From NCBI GenBank assembly GCA_022822305.1, contig JAJEBY010000016.1:1298687-1362686 (forward strand): a stretch of DNA of 64,000 nt, given 5' to 3'. Below the pieces are notes generated by a model that saw only the letters and a program-made list of their open reading frames with translations, did not search any database and was not told the origin of the DNA. Positions 25,547-36,400 of the stretch are shown piece after piece; the first letter of the stretch is position 1; each line of letters starts with the position of its first letter. The stretch comes from Anaerolineae bacterium (GTDB taxonomy: Bacteria > Chloroflexota > Anaerolineae > Aggregatilineales > Phototrophicaceae). The translations under genes and the position numbers were made by a program.

Positions 25547-28500
25547 ATGGACGTATTCTCGATCAGGAAGAAGATCATCACGGCTTATAGCGAATATGCC
25601 CAGAGCTTCATCCAAATCCGGGACGACAGAATCCGCAGCCATGTTGAAGAACAAATGTCGGAAGGCGCCTTTTGGCCGGATCCCTTGATTCAGCTCAATC
25701 CACGTTTCGAAAGCGGCGGCACGGTGCGCCAAGCCATCGACGATGGTTACCTGCACCCCTTGTGCGAGTCGATATTCCTGCATGACAAAGATCAAGGCGG
25801 CCGGAAGCTGCGCTTTCACCGGCATCAGCGCCGCGCCATCGAAATCGCACAGGGCGGCCACAATTATGTGCTGACCACCGGCACCGGCTCCGGCAAGAGC
25901 CTGGCCTACATCGCGCCCATCGTTGATCACGTCTTGCGCCGGGGCAGCGGACAGGGCATCCAGGCGATTGTGGTCTATCCCATGAATGCGCTCGTCAACA
26001 GCCAGGAAGAAGAGCTCGGGAAGTTCCTCAAGGACGGCTTTGCCGAGGGGCAGCAGCCGGTCACCTTCGCGCGTTATACCGGGCAAGTCCCGGATGAAAA
26101 GCGCGATCGCATCATCAGCGACCCGCCCGATATCCTCTTGACCAACTACGTCATGCTCGAGCTGATCATGACGCGCCCGGTTGAGCGCCGCCTGATTGAG
26201 CGCGCGCGCGGCTTGCGATTTGTGGTGCTGGACGAGCTGCATACCTACCGCGGTCGGCAGGGCGCTGATGTCGCGCTATTGATGCGCCGCGTGCGGGAAC
26301 GGCTGGAAATCGCCGGCCAGCCCATCCAGTTCGTCGGCACCTCGGCAACCATGGCCAGCGGCGGCTCATTCGAAGAAGAGCAGCGGCAAGTCGCCCAGGT
26401 CAGCAGCGATATCTTCGGCGCGCGCGTATTGCCGGAACACGTTATCGGCGAGACGCTGCAGCGGGCGACACCGGGCAATCTGGATACGGAAGCGCTGGCC
26501 GCCGCCCTCGCCACGGGGGACAAGCTAGCTATTCCGGCGGATTACGACCTTTTTGTCGATCATCCGCTCTCGGTCTGGATCGAAAATACCTTCGGCCTGC
26601 GCGCTGACAACGGACGCTTGCGGCGTCAAAGCCCGCGCAGCATCGAGTCGGCAGCAAAATCCTTGAGCGAGCAGACCGCTGTAGACGCCGCCACTTGCCA
26701 AGCCCTCATCCGTCAATGGTTCCTGGCCGGCTACGAATTTGATGATCCGGACACGGGATTGAGACCATTCGCCTTTCGACTGCATCAATTCATCAGCCCG
26801 GGCGACACCGCTTACGCCACCCTTGAAACAGAGGCCGAACGTCATATTAGCTTGAGCGGACAGCGTTACTTCGGCGCCGATCGCAAGCTGCTGTTTCCGC
26901 TGTCATTCTGCCGTGAATGCGGCCAGGAATACTACACCGTCAGCCGCGTCGATGGCGAAGACGGCAACGAGCTGTACGCGCCGCGTGACTTCCGCGAGCG
27001 CCAAGCGGATATAGAGGGCGAAGGCGGCTATCTGTACCTGAGCGAGGCGGATCCCTGGCCCTACGACTATGAATCCGCGCTGGCGCGATTGCCCGATGAG
27101 TGGCTGGAAGAACGCCGGGGCAGGCTGGAAGTCCGCAGGAATCGCAGCAAATATCAGCCACAGCAATTGCTGCTGGATAGCAAAGGCCGCCCGATGCAGG
27201 CTGGGCAAAGGACGGTCTTCCTGCCCATGCCCTTCATGTTCTGTTTGAATTGCGGCGTCTCCTACACACCGCGGCAGCGCAGCGACTTTGTCAAGTTGGG
27301 CTTGTTGAATTCTGAGGGGCGCAGCAGCGCGACCACCATCTTGAGCCTGGCGGCTGTACGCGCATTGAAAGACAGCGCGCTTGCGCCCGTGGCGCAAAAG
27401 CTGCTGAGCTTCACCGACAATCGTCAGGATGCCTCGCTGCAGGCCGGCCATTTCAACGACTTTATCGAGGTCAGCTTGCTGCGCGGCGCCATCTACCGGG
27501 CGGTATCACGCGCCGGCGAGGCGGGCCTGCGCGCGGAAGAGATTCCCCAGGCGGTCTTCTCCGCCTTGGACCTGTCCTTTGAAGCCTACGCTTCGGAACC
27601 ATTAGCGCGATTCCAAACGCGTCGAGAAACGGAGCGGGCGCTGCAGGAGGTGCTGGCATATCGCGTCTACCGTGACCTGCGGCGCGGCTGGCGCATCTCC
27701 CTGCCCAACCTTGAGCAATGCGGTTTGCTGCGCGTGGACTACGAAAGCCTCGATGCAGTCTGCGCCGCGGAAGATGTCTGGGAGGGCTTTCACCCGGCGC
27801 TGCTGGGCGCTGCGCCGGCGACCCGCGTCAAGATCGCGCGTGTCCTGCTAGACTTCATGCGCCGCGAACTCGCCATCAAAGTGCAGTACCTCGACCGCGA
27901 TCGTCTGGATCCCATCTCTAATCGCAGCTATCAATACTTGACCGGCCCCTGGGCGCTGGACGAAGACGAAAACCTTGAACCGGCGAACATCGCGCTGGCG
28001 CGCTCAAGACAATCGGACGAGCGGCGCGCTGGTTTTACCTATATTTCGGCGCTCGGCTCGTTTGGTCAATATTTACGCCGATCCGGCATATTCGCCCAAT
28101 TCATCGACCGGCTGGATACTGAAGCGACCTGGCAAATCATACGCGAGCTTCTGCGCGCCCTGCAAATCGGCGGCATTGTCGAAGAAGTCCTGCCCGCGCG
28201 GGGCGCTGACGATGTGCCCGGCTATCAGTTGAACGCGGCGGCGATGCGCTGGCGCGTGGGCGACGGGCGCTCTTATCACGACCCGCTGCGCATGCCGAAT
28301 GCCCCATCCGAAGGCGGCCGACCCAATCCCTTCTTCCGCGAATTCTATCAGGCCGCCGCCGCGTCGCTGCGCGGATATCGGGCGCTCGAGCACACGGCGC
28401 AGGTGCCAAACGAGCAGCGTGAAGAAAGAGAACAGCAGTTCCGCTCGGGCGATCTGCCGGTGCTGTATTGCTCGCCGACGATGGAACTGGGGGTGGATAT

Positions 28501-30667
28501 CGCCCAGCTGAATGTGGTCAACCTGCGTAACGTCCCGCCTACCCCGGCCAATTACGCCCAGCGCAGCGGACGCGCCGGACGCAGCGGTCAACCGGCGCTG
28601 GTTATCACCTACTGCTCCAGCGGCAGCCCCCACGACAAGTACTTTTTTGCGCGTCCGGAATTGATGGTGGCCGGCGCTGTCGCCCCACCGCGACTGGATC
28701 TGAACAACCGCGATCTGCTGCGCGCGCATATTCACGCCGTCTGGCTGGCGGAGGTCGGGCGCAGCCTGGGCCAATCGCTGACCGACCTGCTTGATATGAG
28801 CGGCGAAAACCCGACGCTAATGCTGAAGCCGGATGTGCAAGCGGATCTTGAGTCGCAGCCGGCGCGGCAGCGGGCGCGGCAAAAGGCGGCCGCTATCCTG
28901 GCCACGATACCCAAGCTGGAAGACGCCGACGCGCTGCTTGAGCACACCACGCAGCAAGTCACGCAAGCTTTCGAGCGCGCCTGCGATCGCTGGCGTGGCT
29001 TGTATCTGGCGGCGCGCAAACAAGCGCAGCAGCAGAACAAAATTCTGCTGGATCATTCGCGCAGCGCCACCGACAAACGCCGGGCCAAACGACAACACGG
29101 CGAGGCGCTGGCGCAATTGAAGCTGCTGACTGATGTCAAGAACCTGGTTCAATCCGACTTCTATTCGTATCGCTATTTCGCCACAGAAGGCTTCCTGCCC
29201 GGCTATAGCTTCCCCCGTTTGCCGCTCTCGGCCTATATCCCCGGGCGGCGGCAGAAACAAGCGGTCAGCTTTCTTTCGCGTCCGCGTTTTCTGGCAATTT
29301 CAGAATTTGGTCCCCGCGCGCTCATCTACCACGAAGGCTCCCGCTACGAGATCAACGAGGTGATGATGCCCGTGACCGACGCCGAAGACGGCCCGCTGAC
29401 GACCGGCGTCAAGCGCTGCGATCACTGCGGCTATATGCAATCTCACCTGGACTTTGATGTCTGCGAGAACTGCCGGCAGCCGCTGGGATTGGCTTGGCGT
29501 TCAATGCTGAAGATGCAGAATGTCAAGACGCGCCGCCGCGACCGCATCAACGCCGACGAAGAAGAGCGCATGCGCCTGGGTTATGAACTCAAGACCGGGC
29601 TGCGCTTCAGCAATGCCGATGACCAGCCCGATATGCGCAGCGCTAATGTCCAACTGGACGGCGAGCGCATCGCCACATTGGTCTACGCGCAGACAGCAAC
29701 CATTTGGCGCATCAACCTTGGCTGGCGCCGCCGCCAGGACAAAGAGCAGCTCGGATTTGTTCTCGATATCGAAAACGGCCAGTGGGCGCGCCGGGATAGC
29801 GAGGGCGAAGGCGATCCGCATGATCCGCGCGCGCCGCGAACCCAGCGCGTCATACCCTTCGTCGAAGACAGCCGCAATTGCCTGCTGCTGCAGCCGCTGC
29901 TCGATGCCGATGCCGGGCAAATGGCCTCCCTGCAAGCCGCGCTCAAACGCGCCATCGAACGTGAATATCAACTGGAGGATAACGAGCTGGCCGCCGAGCC
30001 CCTGCCCGATGCCGATAATCGTCAGCAGCTGCTATTTTATGAAGCGGCTGAAGGCGGCGCCGGCGTGTTCAGCCATTTGGCGGAGGAACCTGACGCGCTG
30101 CAAAAAGTGGCGCGCGCGGCCCTCGAGACCTGCCACTTCGACCTCAATGGCGAGGACCTGGGAAAGGCGGAGGGCGCGCGTGAAGCCTGCGAAGCCGCTT
30201 GCTACGATTGCTTGATGAGCTACGGCAACCAACGCGAGCATGACATCCTCGACCGCAAGACGATCGTGGACTGGTTGTTGAAACTGGCGGCGGCCGACGT
30301 GAAGCCTGCGGCCAGCGGCGGCTCCTCCGATGATCGCCTGACGCAGCTGCTGGAGCGATGTGAATCCGATCTGGAGCGCAAGTGGCTGCGGCACGTCGCG
30401 GCGGCCGGTTTGCGTTTGCCGGATCGGGCGCAGCATTACATCGCCGCCTGCGAGACCCGGCCGGATTTCATCTATGAGCGCAACGGCATCTATGTCGCTT
30501 TGTACATCGATGGCCCGCATCATGATTATCCCGAGCGGCAAGCGCGTGATCGCGACCATACCGAGCGGATGGAGAACGCAGGTTATAGCGTCATCCGCTT
30601 TAGCTATCTGGAGGATTGGGATGCCAAGCTCCGCCAGCACCGATTTGTCTTCGGGGGTGACGCATGA
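25547..30667 (+). CDS. Large DEAD/DEAH helicase with DUF1998-type region and C-terminal nuclease-like domain (DISARM/Druantia-like)
   Basis: A 1706-residue protein from ATG 25547, preceded by AGGGA. Superfamily 2 helicase motifs: GTGSGKS (112-118), DELH (229-232), TSATMAS (about 265) and QRSGRAGRSGQ (from 1005). The long insert between the RecA-like domains carries CREC and CLNC cysteine pairs (about 455 and 566). A zinc-ribbon-like CDHCG...CENC occurs near 1290-1315, and EAACYDCLMSYGNQREHDILDR near 1550 is characteristic of DUF1998 proteins such as MrfA, DrmB and DruE. The last 110 residues read DFIY (D1640) then IDGPHHDYPERQARDRD (D1655, H1658, H1659) and GYSVIRFSY, a Vsr/DUF559-type endonuclease pattern. 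Probable anti-phage translocase/nuclease. Its last four bases overlap the next start. Confidence 0.88.
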   Translation: MDVFSIRKKIITAYSEYAQSFIQIRDDRIRSHVEEQMSEGAFWPDPLIQLNPRFESGGTVRQAIDDGYLHPLCESIFLHDKDQGGRKLRFHRHQRRAIEIAQGGHNYVLTTGTGSGKSLAYIAPIVDHVLRRGSGQGIQAIVVYPMNALVNSQEEELGKFLKDGFAEGQQPVTFARYTGQVPDEKRDRIISDPPDILLTNYVMLELIMTRPVERRLIERARGLRFVVLDELHTYRGRQGADVALLMRRVRERLEIAGQPIQFVGTSATMASGGSFEEEQRQVAQVSSDIFGARVLPEHVIGETLQRATPGNLDTEALAAALATGDKLAIPADYDLFVDHPLSVWIENTFGLRADNGRLRRQSPRSIESAAKSLSEQTAVDAATCQALIRQWFLAGYEFDDPDTGLRPFAFRLHQFISPGDTAYATLETEAERHISLSGQRYFGADRKLLFPLSFCRECGQEYYTVSRVDGEDGNELYAPRDFRERQADIEGEGGYLYLSEADPWPYDYESALARLPDEWLEERRGRLEVRRNRSKYQPQQLLLDSKGRPMQAGQRTVFLPMPFMFCLNCGVSYTPRQRSDFVKLGLLNSEGRSSATTILSLAAVRALKDSALAPVAQKLLSFTDNRQDASLQAGHFNDFIEVSLLRGAIYRAVSRAGEAGLRAEEIPQAVFSALDLSFEAYASEPLARFQTRRETERALQEVLAYRVYRDLRRGWRISLPNLEQCGLLRVDYESLDAVCAAEDVWEGFHPALLGAAPATRVKIARVLLDFMRRELAIKVQYLDRDRLDPISNRSYQYLTGPWALDEDENLEPANIALARSRQSDERRAGFTYISALGSFGQYLRRSGIFAQFIDRLDTEATWQIIRELLRALQIGGIVEEVLPARGADDVPGYQLNAAAMRWRVGDGRSYHDPLRMPNAPSEGGRPNPFFREFYQAAAASLRGYRALEHTAQVPNEQREEREQQFRSGDLPVLYCSPTMELGVDIAQLNVVNLRNVPPTPANYAQRSGRAGRSGQPALVITYCSSGSPHDKYFFARPELMVAGAVAPPRLDLNNRDLLRAHIHAVWLAEVGRSLGQSLTDLLDMSGENPTLMLKPDVQADLESQPARQRARQKAAAILATIPKLEDADALLEHTTQQVTQAFERACDRWRGLYLAARKQAQQQNKILLDHSRSATDKRRAKRQHGEALAQLKLLTDVKNLVQSDFYSYRYFATEGFLPGYSFPRLPLSAYIPGRRQKQAVSFLSRPRFLAISEFGPRALIYHEGSRYEINEVMMPVTDAEDGPLTTGVKRCDHCGYMQSHLDFDVCENCRQPLGLAWRSMLKMQNVKTRRRDRINADEEERMRLGYELKTGLRFSNADDQPDMRSANVQLDGERIATLVYAQTATIWRINLGWRRRQDKEQLGFVLDIENGQWARRDSEGEGDPHDPRAPRTQRVIPFVEDSRNCLLLQPLLDADAGQMASLQAALKRAIEREYQLEDNELAAEPLPDADNRQQLLFYEAAEGGAGVFSHLAEEPDALQKVARAALETCHFDLNGEDLGKAEGAREACEAACYDCLMSYGNQREHDILDRKTIVDWLLKLAAADVKPAASGGSSDDRLTQLLERCESDLERKWLRHVAAAGLRLPDRAQHYIAACETRPDFIYERNGIYVALYIDGPHHDYPERQARDRDHTERMENAGYSVIRFSYLEDWDAKLRQHRFVFGGDA

Positions 30668-33492
30668 GCTATTCTGTCGGCGCTCTCGTCAAGGCGCGGG
30701 ACCGCGAGTGGGTTGTCCTGCCCAAGTCGGACGCGGAACTGCTGCATTTGCGACCGCTGGGCGGCGCCGATGATGAGGTGACCGCCGTCCTCACCGCCTT
30801 GGAAGACGTGCAGCCGGCCGTCTTTGATCCGCCGGATCCAACGCTGATCGGCGACTATCGCTCGGCGCGCCTGCTGCGTGCGGCCCTTCGCCTCGGCTTC
30901 CGCGCCAGCGCCGGGCCCTTTCGCTCCTTTGCCAGGATCAATGTCGAGCCCCGCCCCTATCAGCTCGTGCCGCTGCTGATGGCGCTGAAATTGAACCCGG
31001 TGAGGCTGTTGATCGCCGATGATGTCGGTATCGGCAAGACGATAGAAGCGCTGTTGATCGCGCGCGAATTTTTCGATCGCGGCGAGATCAGCCGGCTGGC
31101 GGTGCTCTGCCCGCCGCAACTGGCGGAACAGTGGCAGAGCGAACTTGGCGAGAAATTCCACATCGACGCCGAACTGGTGCTCTCCAGCACAGCCTCCCGC
31201 CTCGAGCGGACGCTGCGCGCGGGCGAGAGCATTTTCGACCGCTACGATTTCACCGTGGTCTCCACCGATTTCATCAAGTCGGACCGGCGGCGTCACGAAT
31301 TCTTGCGGGCGGCGCCCGAATTTATCATCGTCGACGAGGCGCACAGCGTCGTGCACGCCTACGACGGACGCGGCGGACGGCATCAGCGCTTTGAGCTGGT
31401 CAAAACGCTGGCGCAAGACCCGCGGCGACATCTGCTGCTGGTGACGGCCACGCCGCACAGCGGCAAAGAAGCCGCCTTCCGCGCGCTGCTGGCTTTGCTC
31501 AATCCGGATTTTGCCGGCTTGCCCGAGGATCTCAGCGGGACGGAAAACACAAGAATCCGGCGTGAAGTGGCGCGCCATTTTGTGCAGCGGCGACGCGGCG
31601 ACATCCGGCGCTACCTGCAGGCCGATACCCCATTCCCGGAACGCGACGCCGCAGAATCCAGCTATACGCTGACGGAAGATTACAAGCGGCTATTCGATCA
31701 AGTCTTGCGCTACGCCCGCGAGATCGTCTTGCAGCCCGGCGAAGGCTATCGGCGGCGCGTCCGCTGGTGGTCGGCATTGGCGCTGCTGCGTTCAATGGCG
31801 TCAAGCCCGGCCGCCGCAGCCGCCACCTTGCGCAACCGGTCACGGGGCGCGGAAGGCGAGAGCATCAATGATCTGGACGAGCGCGGACGCCGGGCGGTGC
31901 TCGATCAGATGACCGACTCCAGCGCCGAATCCAGCGATATCGCGCCCGGCAGCGACATCTGGTCGGACGACGGCGAGGAGAAACGCCAGCGCCGCCGCTT
32001 GCGGGAAATGGCGCGCCGCGCCGACAAACTCAAGGGCAAAGCCGACCTGAAACTGGCGGGTGTCGTCAAGATCCTCAAACAGTTGCTGCGCGATGGCTAC
32101 AACCCGATCGTATTTTGCCGCTTCATCCCGACGGTGGAGTACCTGCAAGACGAACTGCGCGCGGCGATCAAAAACGTGGAGATCAGCGGCGTCACCGGCG
32201 CGCTGCCGCCGGCGGAGCGCGAGCAGCGGGTGGCGCGGCTGGCGCGGGCGGAAAAACGCATCCTGGTCTGCACCGACTGCCTCAGCGAAGGCATCAACTT
32301 GCAGCAGGGCTTTGACGCCGTCGTGCACTACGATTTGTCCTGGAACCCGACGCGGCATGAACAGCGCGAAGGACGCGTCGATCGCTATGGGCAGAAGCGC
32401 GACCGCGTCAAAGTGGTCACCTACTACGGCACCGACAACCAGATTGACGGCGTCGTGCTGGACGTGCTGCTGCGCAAGCACAAATCGATCCGCACATCGC
32501 TGGGCATCTCGGTTTCTGTGCCCGGCAGCAGCGAAGATGTCATCGAAGCGATCTTCGAGGGTTTGCTGCTGCGCGAAGATCAACTGACCCTGCCCGGCTT
32601 CCGGCAGCATCTCGCCGAAAAGCAGCTCGACCTCGACTTGCGCTGGGAAGCGGTGGCGGCGCGGGAAAAGCAGTCGCGCACGATGTTCGCCCAGAGCGCC
32701 ATCAAGGTGGACGAGGTCGCGGCAGAGCTGGAGGCGGCGCGCAATGCCCTCGGCGCCGATGCCGAGCTCAAACGCTTCATGCGCGATGCCGTCGGCCTGT
32801 ATCAGGGCACGCTGCGGGAAAACGGCAATGTCCAGATCGACCTCAGCGAAAGCCCGCGCGGCTTGCGGGATATTCTGCCGCAGAAGACATTCAGCGCCGT
32901 ATACCATCCGCCGGCTCATGACAATGAAGTGGAGCTGACCCGCAGCCATCCCATCGTCGAGAACCTGGCCAATTATGTGATGAACGCCGCTCTTGACACA
33001 GCAGCGAGCGACGATCATCTGCCGCAGGCGCGCCGCGCTGGCGCAATCCGCACGCGGGCAGTGACGACGCGCGCGACCTTGCTGCTGCTGCGCTTGCGTT
33101 ATCACCTCATCACGCGCCGCGGCGACGAAGAAAAGCAACTGCTCGCCGAAGACAGCCTGACCCTGGCATTCGAGGGAGCGCCGCAAAATGCCATCTGGCT
33201 GAGCGCGGATGCGGCGGACGCGCTGCTGGACGCGGAACCGCACGCCAATATCGCGCCGCAGCAGGCGATCGACTTCCTTCGCCGCGTCGTCGATGACATC
33301 GACAGTATCATGCCCGAGCTGGAGGCGCGGGCGCGGCAACGCGGCGACGAGCTGCTGGCGGCGCATAGACGAGTCCGCGACGCAGTCGCCTATCACGGCG
33401 GCGACCAGCCTCCGCAGCACCGCGTCGACGCCCAATTGCCGCCCGATCTGCTCGGCGTCTACGTATTCTTGCCCGCGCCGGGAGGTCACTGA
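30664..33492 (+). CDS. SNF2-family helicase, DrmD-like
   Basis: A 942-residue SNF2/RapA-type ATPase. Motif I is DDVGIGKTIEA (K125), motif II DEAH (224-227), motif III TATPH, and motif VI QREGRVDRYGQ (from Q567). The order and the C-terminal helical extension of about 350 residues resemble DrmD, the SNF2-like helicase of class 1 DISARM systems. The start codon overlaps the stop of the first helicase gene (ATGA at 30664-30667), and the methyltransferase gene begins 3 bases after its stop, so the three are one transcription unit. Confidence 0.88.
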   Translation: MSYSVGALVKARDREWVVLPKSDAELLHLRPLGGADDEVTAVLTALEDVQPAVFDPPDPTLIGDYRSARLLRAALRLGFRASAGPFRSFARINVEPRPYQLVPLLMALKLNPVRLLIADDVGIGKTIEALLIAREFFDRGEISRLAVLCPPQLAEQWQSELGEKFHIDAELVLSSTASRLERTLRAGESIFDRYDFTVVSTDFIKSDRRRHEFLRAAPEFIIVDEAHSVVHAYDGRGGRHQRFELVKTLAQDPRRHLLLVTATPHSGKEAAFRALLALLNPDFAGLPEDLSGTENTRIRREVARHFVQRRRGDIRRYLQADTPFPERDAAESSYTLTEDYKRLFDQVLRYAREIVLQPGEGYRRRVRWWSALALLRSMASSPAAAAATLRNRSRGAEGESINDLDERGRRAVLDQMTDSSAESSDIAPGSDIWSDDGEEKRQRRRLREMARRADKLKGKADLKLAGVVKILKQLLRDGYNPIVFCRFIPTVEYLQDELRAAIKNVEISGVTGALPPAEREQRVARLARAEKRILVCTDCLSEGINLQQGFDAVVHYDLSWNPTRHEQREGRVDRYGQKRDRVKVVTYYGTDNQIDGVVLDVLLRKHKSIRTSLGISVSVPGSSEDVIEAIFEGLLLREDQLTLPGFRQHLAEKQLDLDLRWEAVAAREKQSRTMFAQSAIKVDEVAAELEAARNALGADAELKRFMRDAVGLYQGTLRENGNVQIDLSESPRGLRDILPQKTFSAVYHPPAHDNEVELTRSHPIVENLANYVMNAALDTAASDDHLPQARRAGAIRTRAVTTRATLLLLRLRYHLITRRGDEEKQLLAEDSLTLAFEGAPQNAIWLSADAADALLDAEPHANIAPQQAIDFLRRVVDDIDSIMPELEARARQRGDELLAAHRRVRDAVAYHGGDQPPQHRVDAQLPPDLLGVYVFLPAPGGH

Positions 33493-33495
33493 GAG

Positions 33496-36400
33496 ATGCC
33501 AAAAGCCAAAGACCAGCTCACGACCTATCGCACGGAAGGCAGTTTGCTGCCGGCTGATCTGCTGGCGCGCGTCAGCGATGAAGACGCTACGCTCCCGGGC
33601 ATGACGGCTGCCGGCTACCACCGCTCGGGCGAACGACTCAACGAAGCCATCAGCCGCTCCTGGACAGCGCTGCAGAGCGCCTGGTCGCATTTTCAGAGCG
33701 GGCGGGACACGCTGCCGACGGACGATCTGGGCACGACTATCACGCGCGAGCGCTGGCTGCTGCCGCTCTTCCGCGAGCTGGATTATGGCCGCTTGCACAC
33801 TGCCGAGCGCTTCGAGATCGAGGGCAAGTCCTACCCCATCAGCCACAGCTGGGGGCTGAATGTGCCGATCCACCTGGTCAGTTATCGCGTCGATATGGAC
33901 AAGACCATGCGCGGCGTGCCGGGCGCGGCGGCGGCCAGCCCGCAAAGCATGCTGCAAGTCTTCCTCAACCGCAGCGACGACCACCTCTGGGGCTTTGTCA
34001 GCAATGGCTGCAAGCTGCGCGTCCTGCGCGACAACCTGACGCTGACGCGGCAAGCCTACGTCGAGTTCGACCTGGAAGCCATGATGAATGGCGATGCCTA
34101 CAGCGATTTCCGCGTGCTCTGGCTGCTCTGTCATCAATCGCGGGTCGAGGCCGAGCGCCCGTCGGATTGTTGGCTCGAGCAATGGATGAAAGAAGCGGAA
34201 GAACGCGGCGCCCGCGCCCTCGAGCATTTGCGCGGCGGCGTTGAAACGGCGATTGAAGCGCTGGGCGCCGGCTTAATCGAGCATCCCGCCAACGGCGCAC
34301 TGCGCGACAAGCTGCGCCATGGCGCGCTGGACAAGCAGAATTACTACCGCCAGCTGCTGCGCATGATTTACCGCCTGCTCTTCATGTTCGTGGCCGAAGA
34401 CCGCGACTTGCTCTTGGCGTGCCCGGCCGACGACCCCGCTCGTCAATTCTACACCGACCATTATTCCACCGCCCGCCTGCGAGCTATGGCGGCAAGCTTC
34501 GTCGGCACGCGCCACAGCGATCTCTTCGAGGCGCTGCGCCTGGTGATGCGCTTGCTCGGCGGGCAAGGCGACGGCAGCTCGCTCGGCATCGCGCCGCTCG
34601 GCTCATTCCTCTTCAGCGACCGCTCGGTGGCCGATGTCATCGACTGCAAAATCAGCAATCGGCAGCTGCTCAGCGTGGTACGCTCGCTCTCCCTGATTGA
34701 CGACCGCGGGGCGCGCGCCCGGCGCAATGTCGATTACAAGAACCTGGGCCCGGAAGAGCTGGGCAGCGTCTATGAGAGCCTGCTGGAGCTGCACCCGCGG
34801 ATCAATCTGGACGCGCGCAGCTTCGCGCTGGAGACAGCCGGCGGCCACGAGCGCAAAACCAGCGGCAGCTACTACACGCCAAGCTCGCTGATCAAGGTCC
34901 TGCTCGATTCCGCGCTTGACCCCGTCCTGGACGAAGCGGCGAAAAAAGGCGCGGACGCCATCCTGGCGCTCAAGGTCTGCGACCCGGCCACCGGCAGCGG
35001 CCACTTCCTGATCGCCGCCGCCAACCGCATGGCCAAACGCCTGGCCAGCCTGCGCGCGGGCGACGAAGAACCGCCCCTGGCTGCGCTGCAAGCGGCCAAG
35101 CGCGAGGTCATCAGCAACTGCATATACGGCGTCGATATCAACCCGGACGCGGTCGAGCTCTGCAAGGTCAACCTGTGGCTGGAAGCGCTCGATCCGGGCA
35201 AGCCGCTGAGCTTCCTCGATCATCATATTCAAGTGGGCAACAGCCTGCTGGGCACGACGCCGCGGCTGATGGACGAGGGCATCCCCAACGATGCCTTCAA
35301 GCCCATCGAAGGCGACGACAAAACAATCGCCAGCGCCTTGCGCAAGCGTAACCGGCAGGAGCAGAAACAGCGCGCGGCCGGCGTCAAGCAGCTGGGATTG
35401 GAGCGGGCGTCCGCCGCCGATTACGGCTACCTCCGCGATTCGATGACCATGCTGGCCTCCGCCCCCGATGACAGCCTGGCGGCCATCCGCGACAAAGAAA
35501 CCTTCTACGCCGCGCTGGCGCAAGACGAAGAATATATCAATGCGCGCCTGCTGGCCGATGCCTGGTGCAGCGCCTTTGTGTGGGATGTTTCCCCCCAAAG
35601 CGATGGGGGGAGCGTGGAAGGGGGGCTGTGGGCGGAGATCGCGCCGACAGATCTAATCTACCGCCAGCTGGAAACCGAGCCGCGCGCGCCGCAGTTCGAA
35701 AGCCTGCGCAAAAAAGTGGCCGCGCTGAGCGACCGCTACGGCTTCTTCCACTGGCACGTGGCTTTCCCGGATGTCTTCAGCGTGCCGGAAGATTTGGATA
35801 GCGCCGAGAATGAAGCAGCCGGCTGGAACGGCGGCTTTGACGTCGTGCTGGGCAATCTGCCTTGGGAGCATACCGAGATTAAGGAAAAGGAGTGGTTTTC
35901 TGAGCGCGAACCTGAGATCGCTGCCGCGCCCGGAGCCAAGCGCAAGCAGCTAATCGCCGCGCTTAAGGACCACAATCCACCCCTTTACGACGCCTTCGTA
36001 CTTGACAAGCGGAAAGCGGATGGACTCAGCCACTTTGCACGTACTTCTGGAAATTATCCTCTGACCGGACGCGGACGCATAAACACATATCCTCTCTTCG
36101 CCGAGAGAAAACGTGGCCTGATGAATGGCCGTGGGCACGCTGGCATGATAGTGCCATCGGGCATCGCGACAGATGATACGACCAAGTACTTCTTTCAGAG
36201 TCTGATGCAGACCTATTCTCTGGCCAGTTTATACGACTTCGAAAATCGACAAGGATTATTTCCGGGAGTACACCGCAGCTACAAGTTCTGTCTCTTGACC
36301 ATGTCCGGCCCAGACATTCGCTCCCGCGAAAGCGAGTTCGTCTTTTTCGCCCTAAACGTGAGCGATTTGGACGACAAGTGGCGACGCTTCAAACTGTCGG

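Noticed and set aside
31840..34227. A 795-codon open frame on the minus strand antisense to the SNF2 helicase and methyltransferase genes
   Set aside because: It mirrors GC-rich coding DNA, crosses two confident plus-strand genes, and its translation is a low-complexity Gln/Arg/His/Ala/Asp mix with no recognisable motif.
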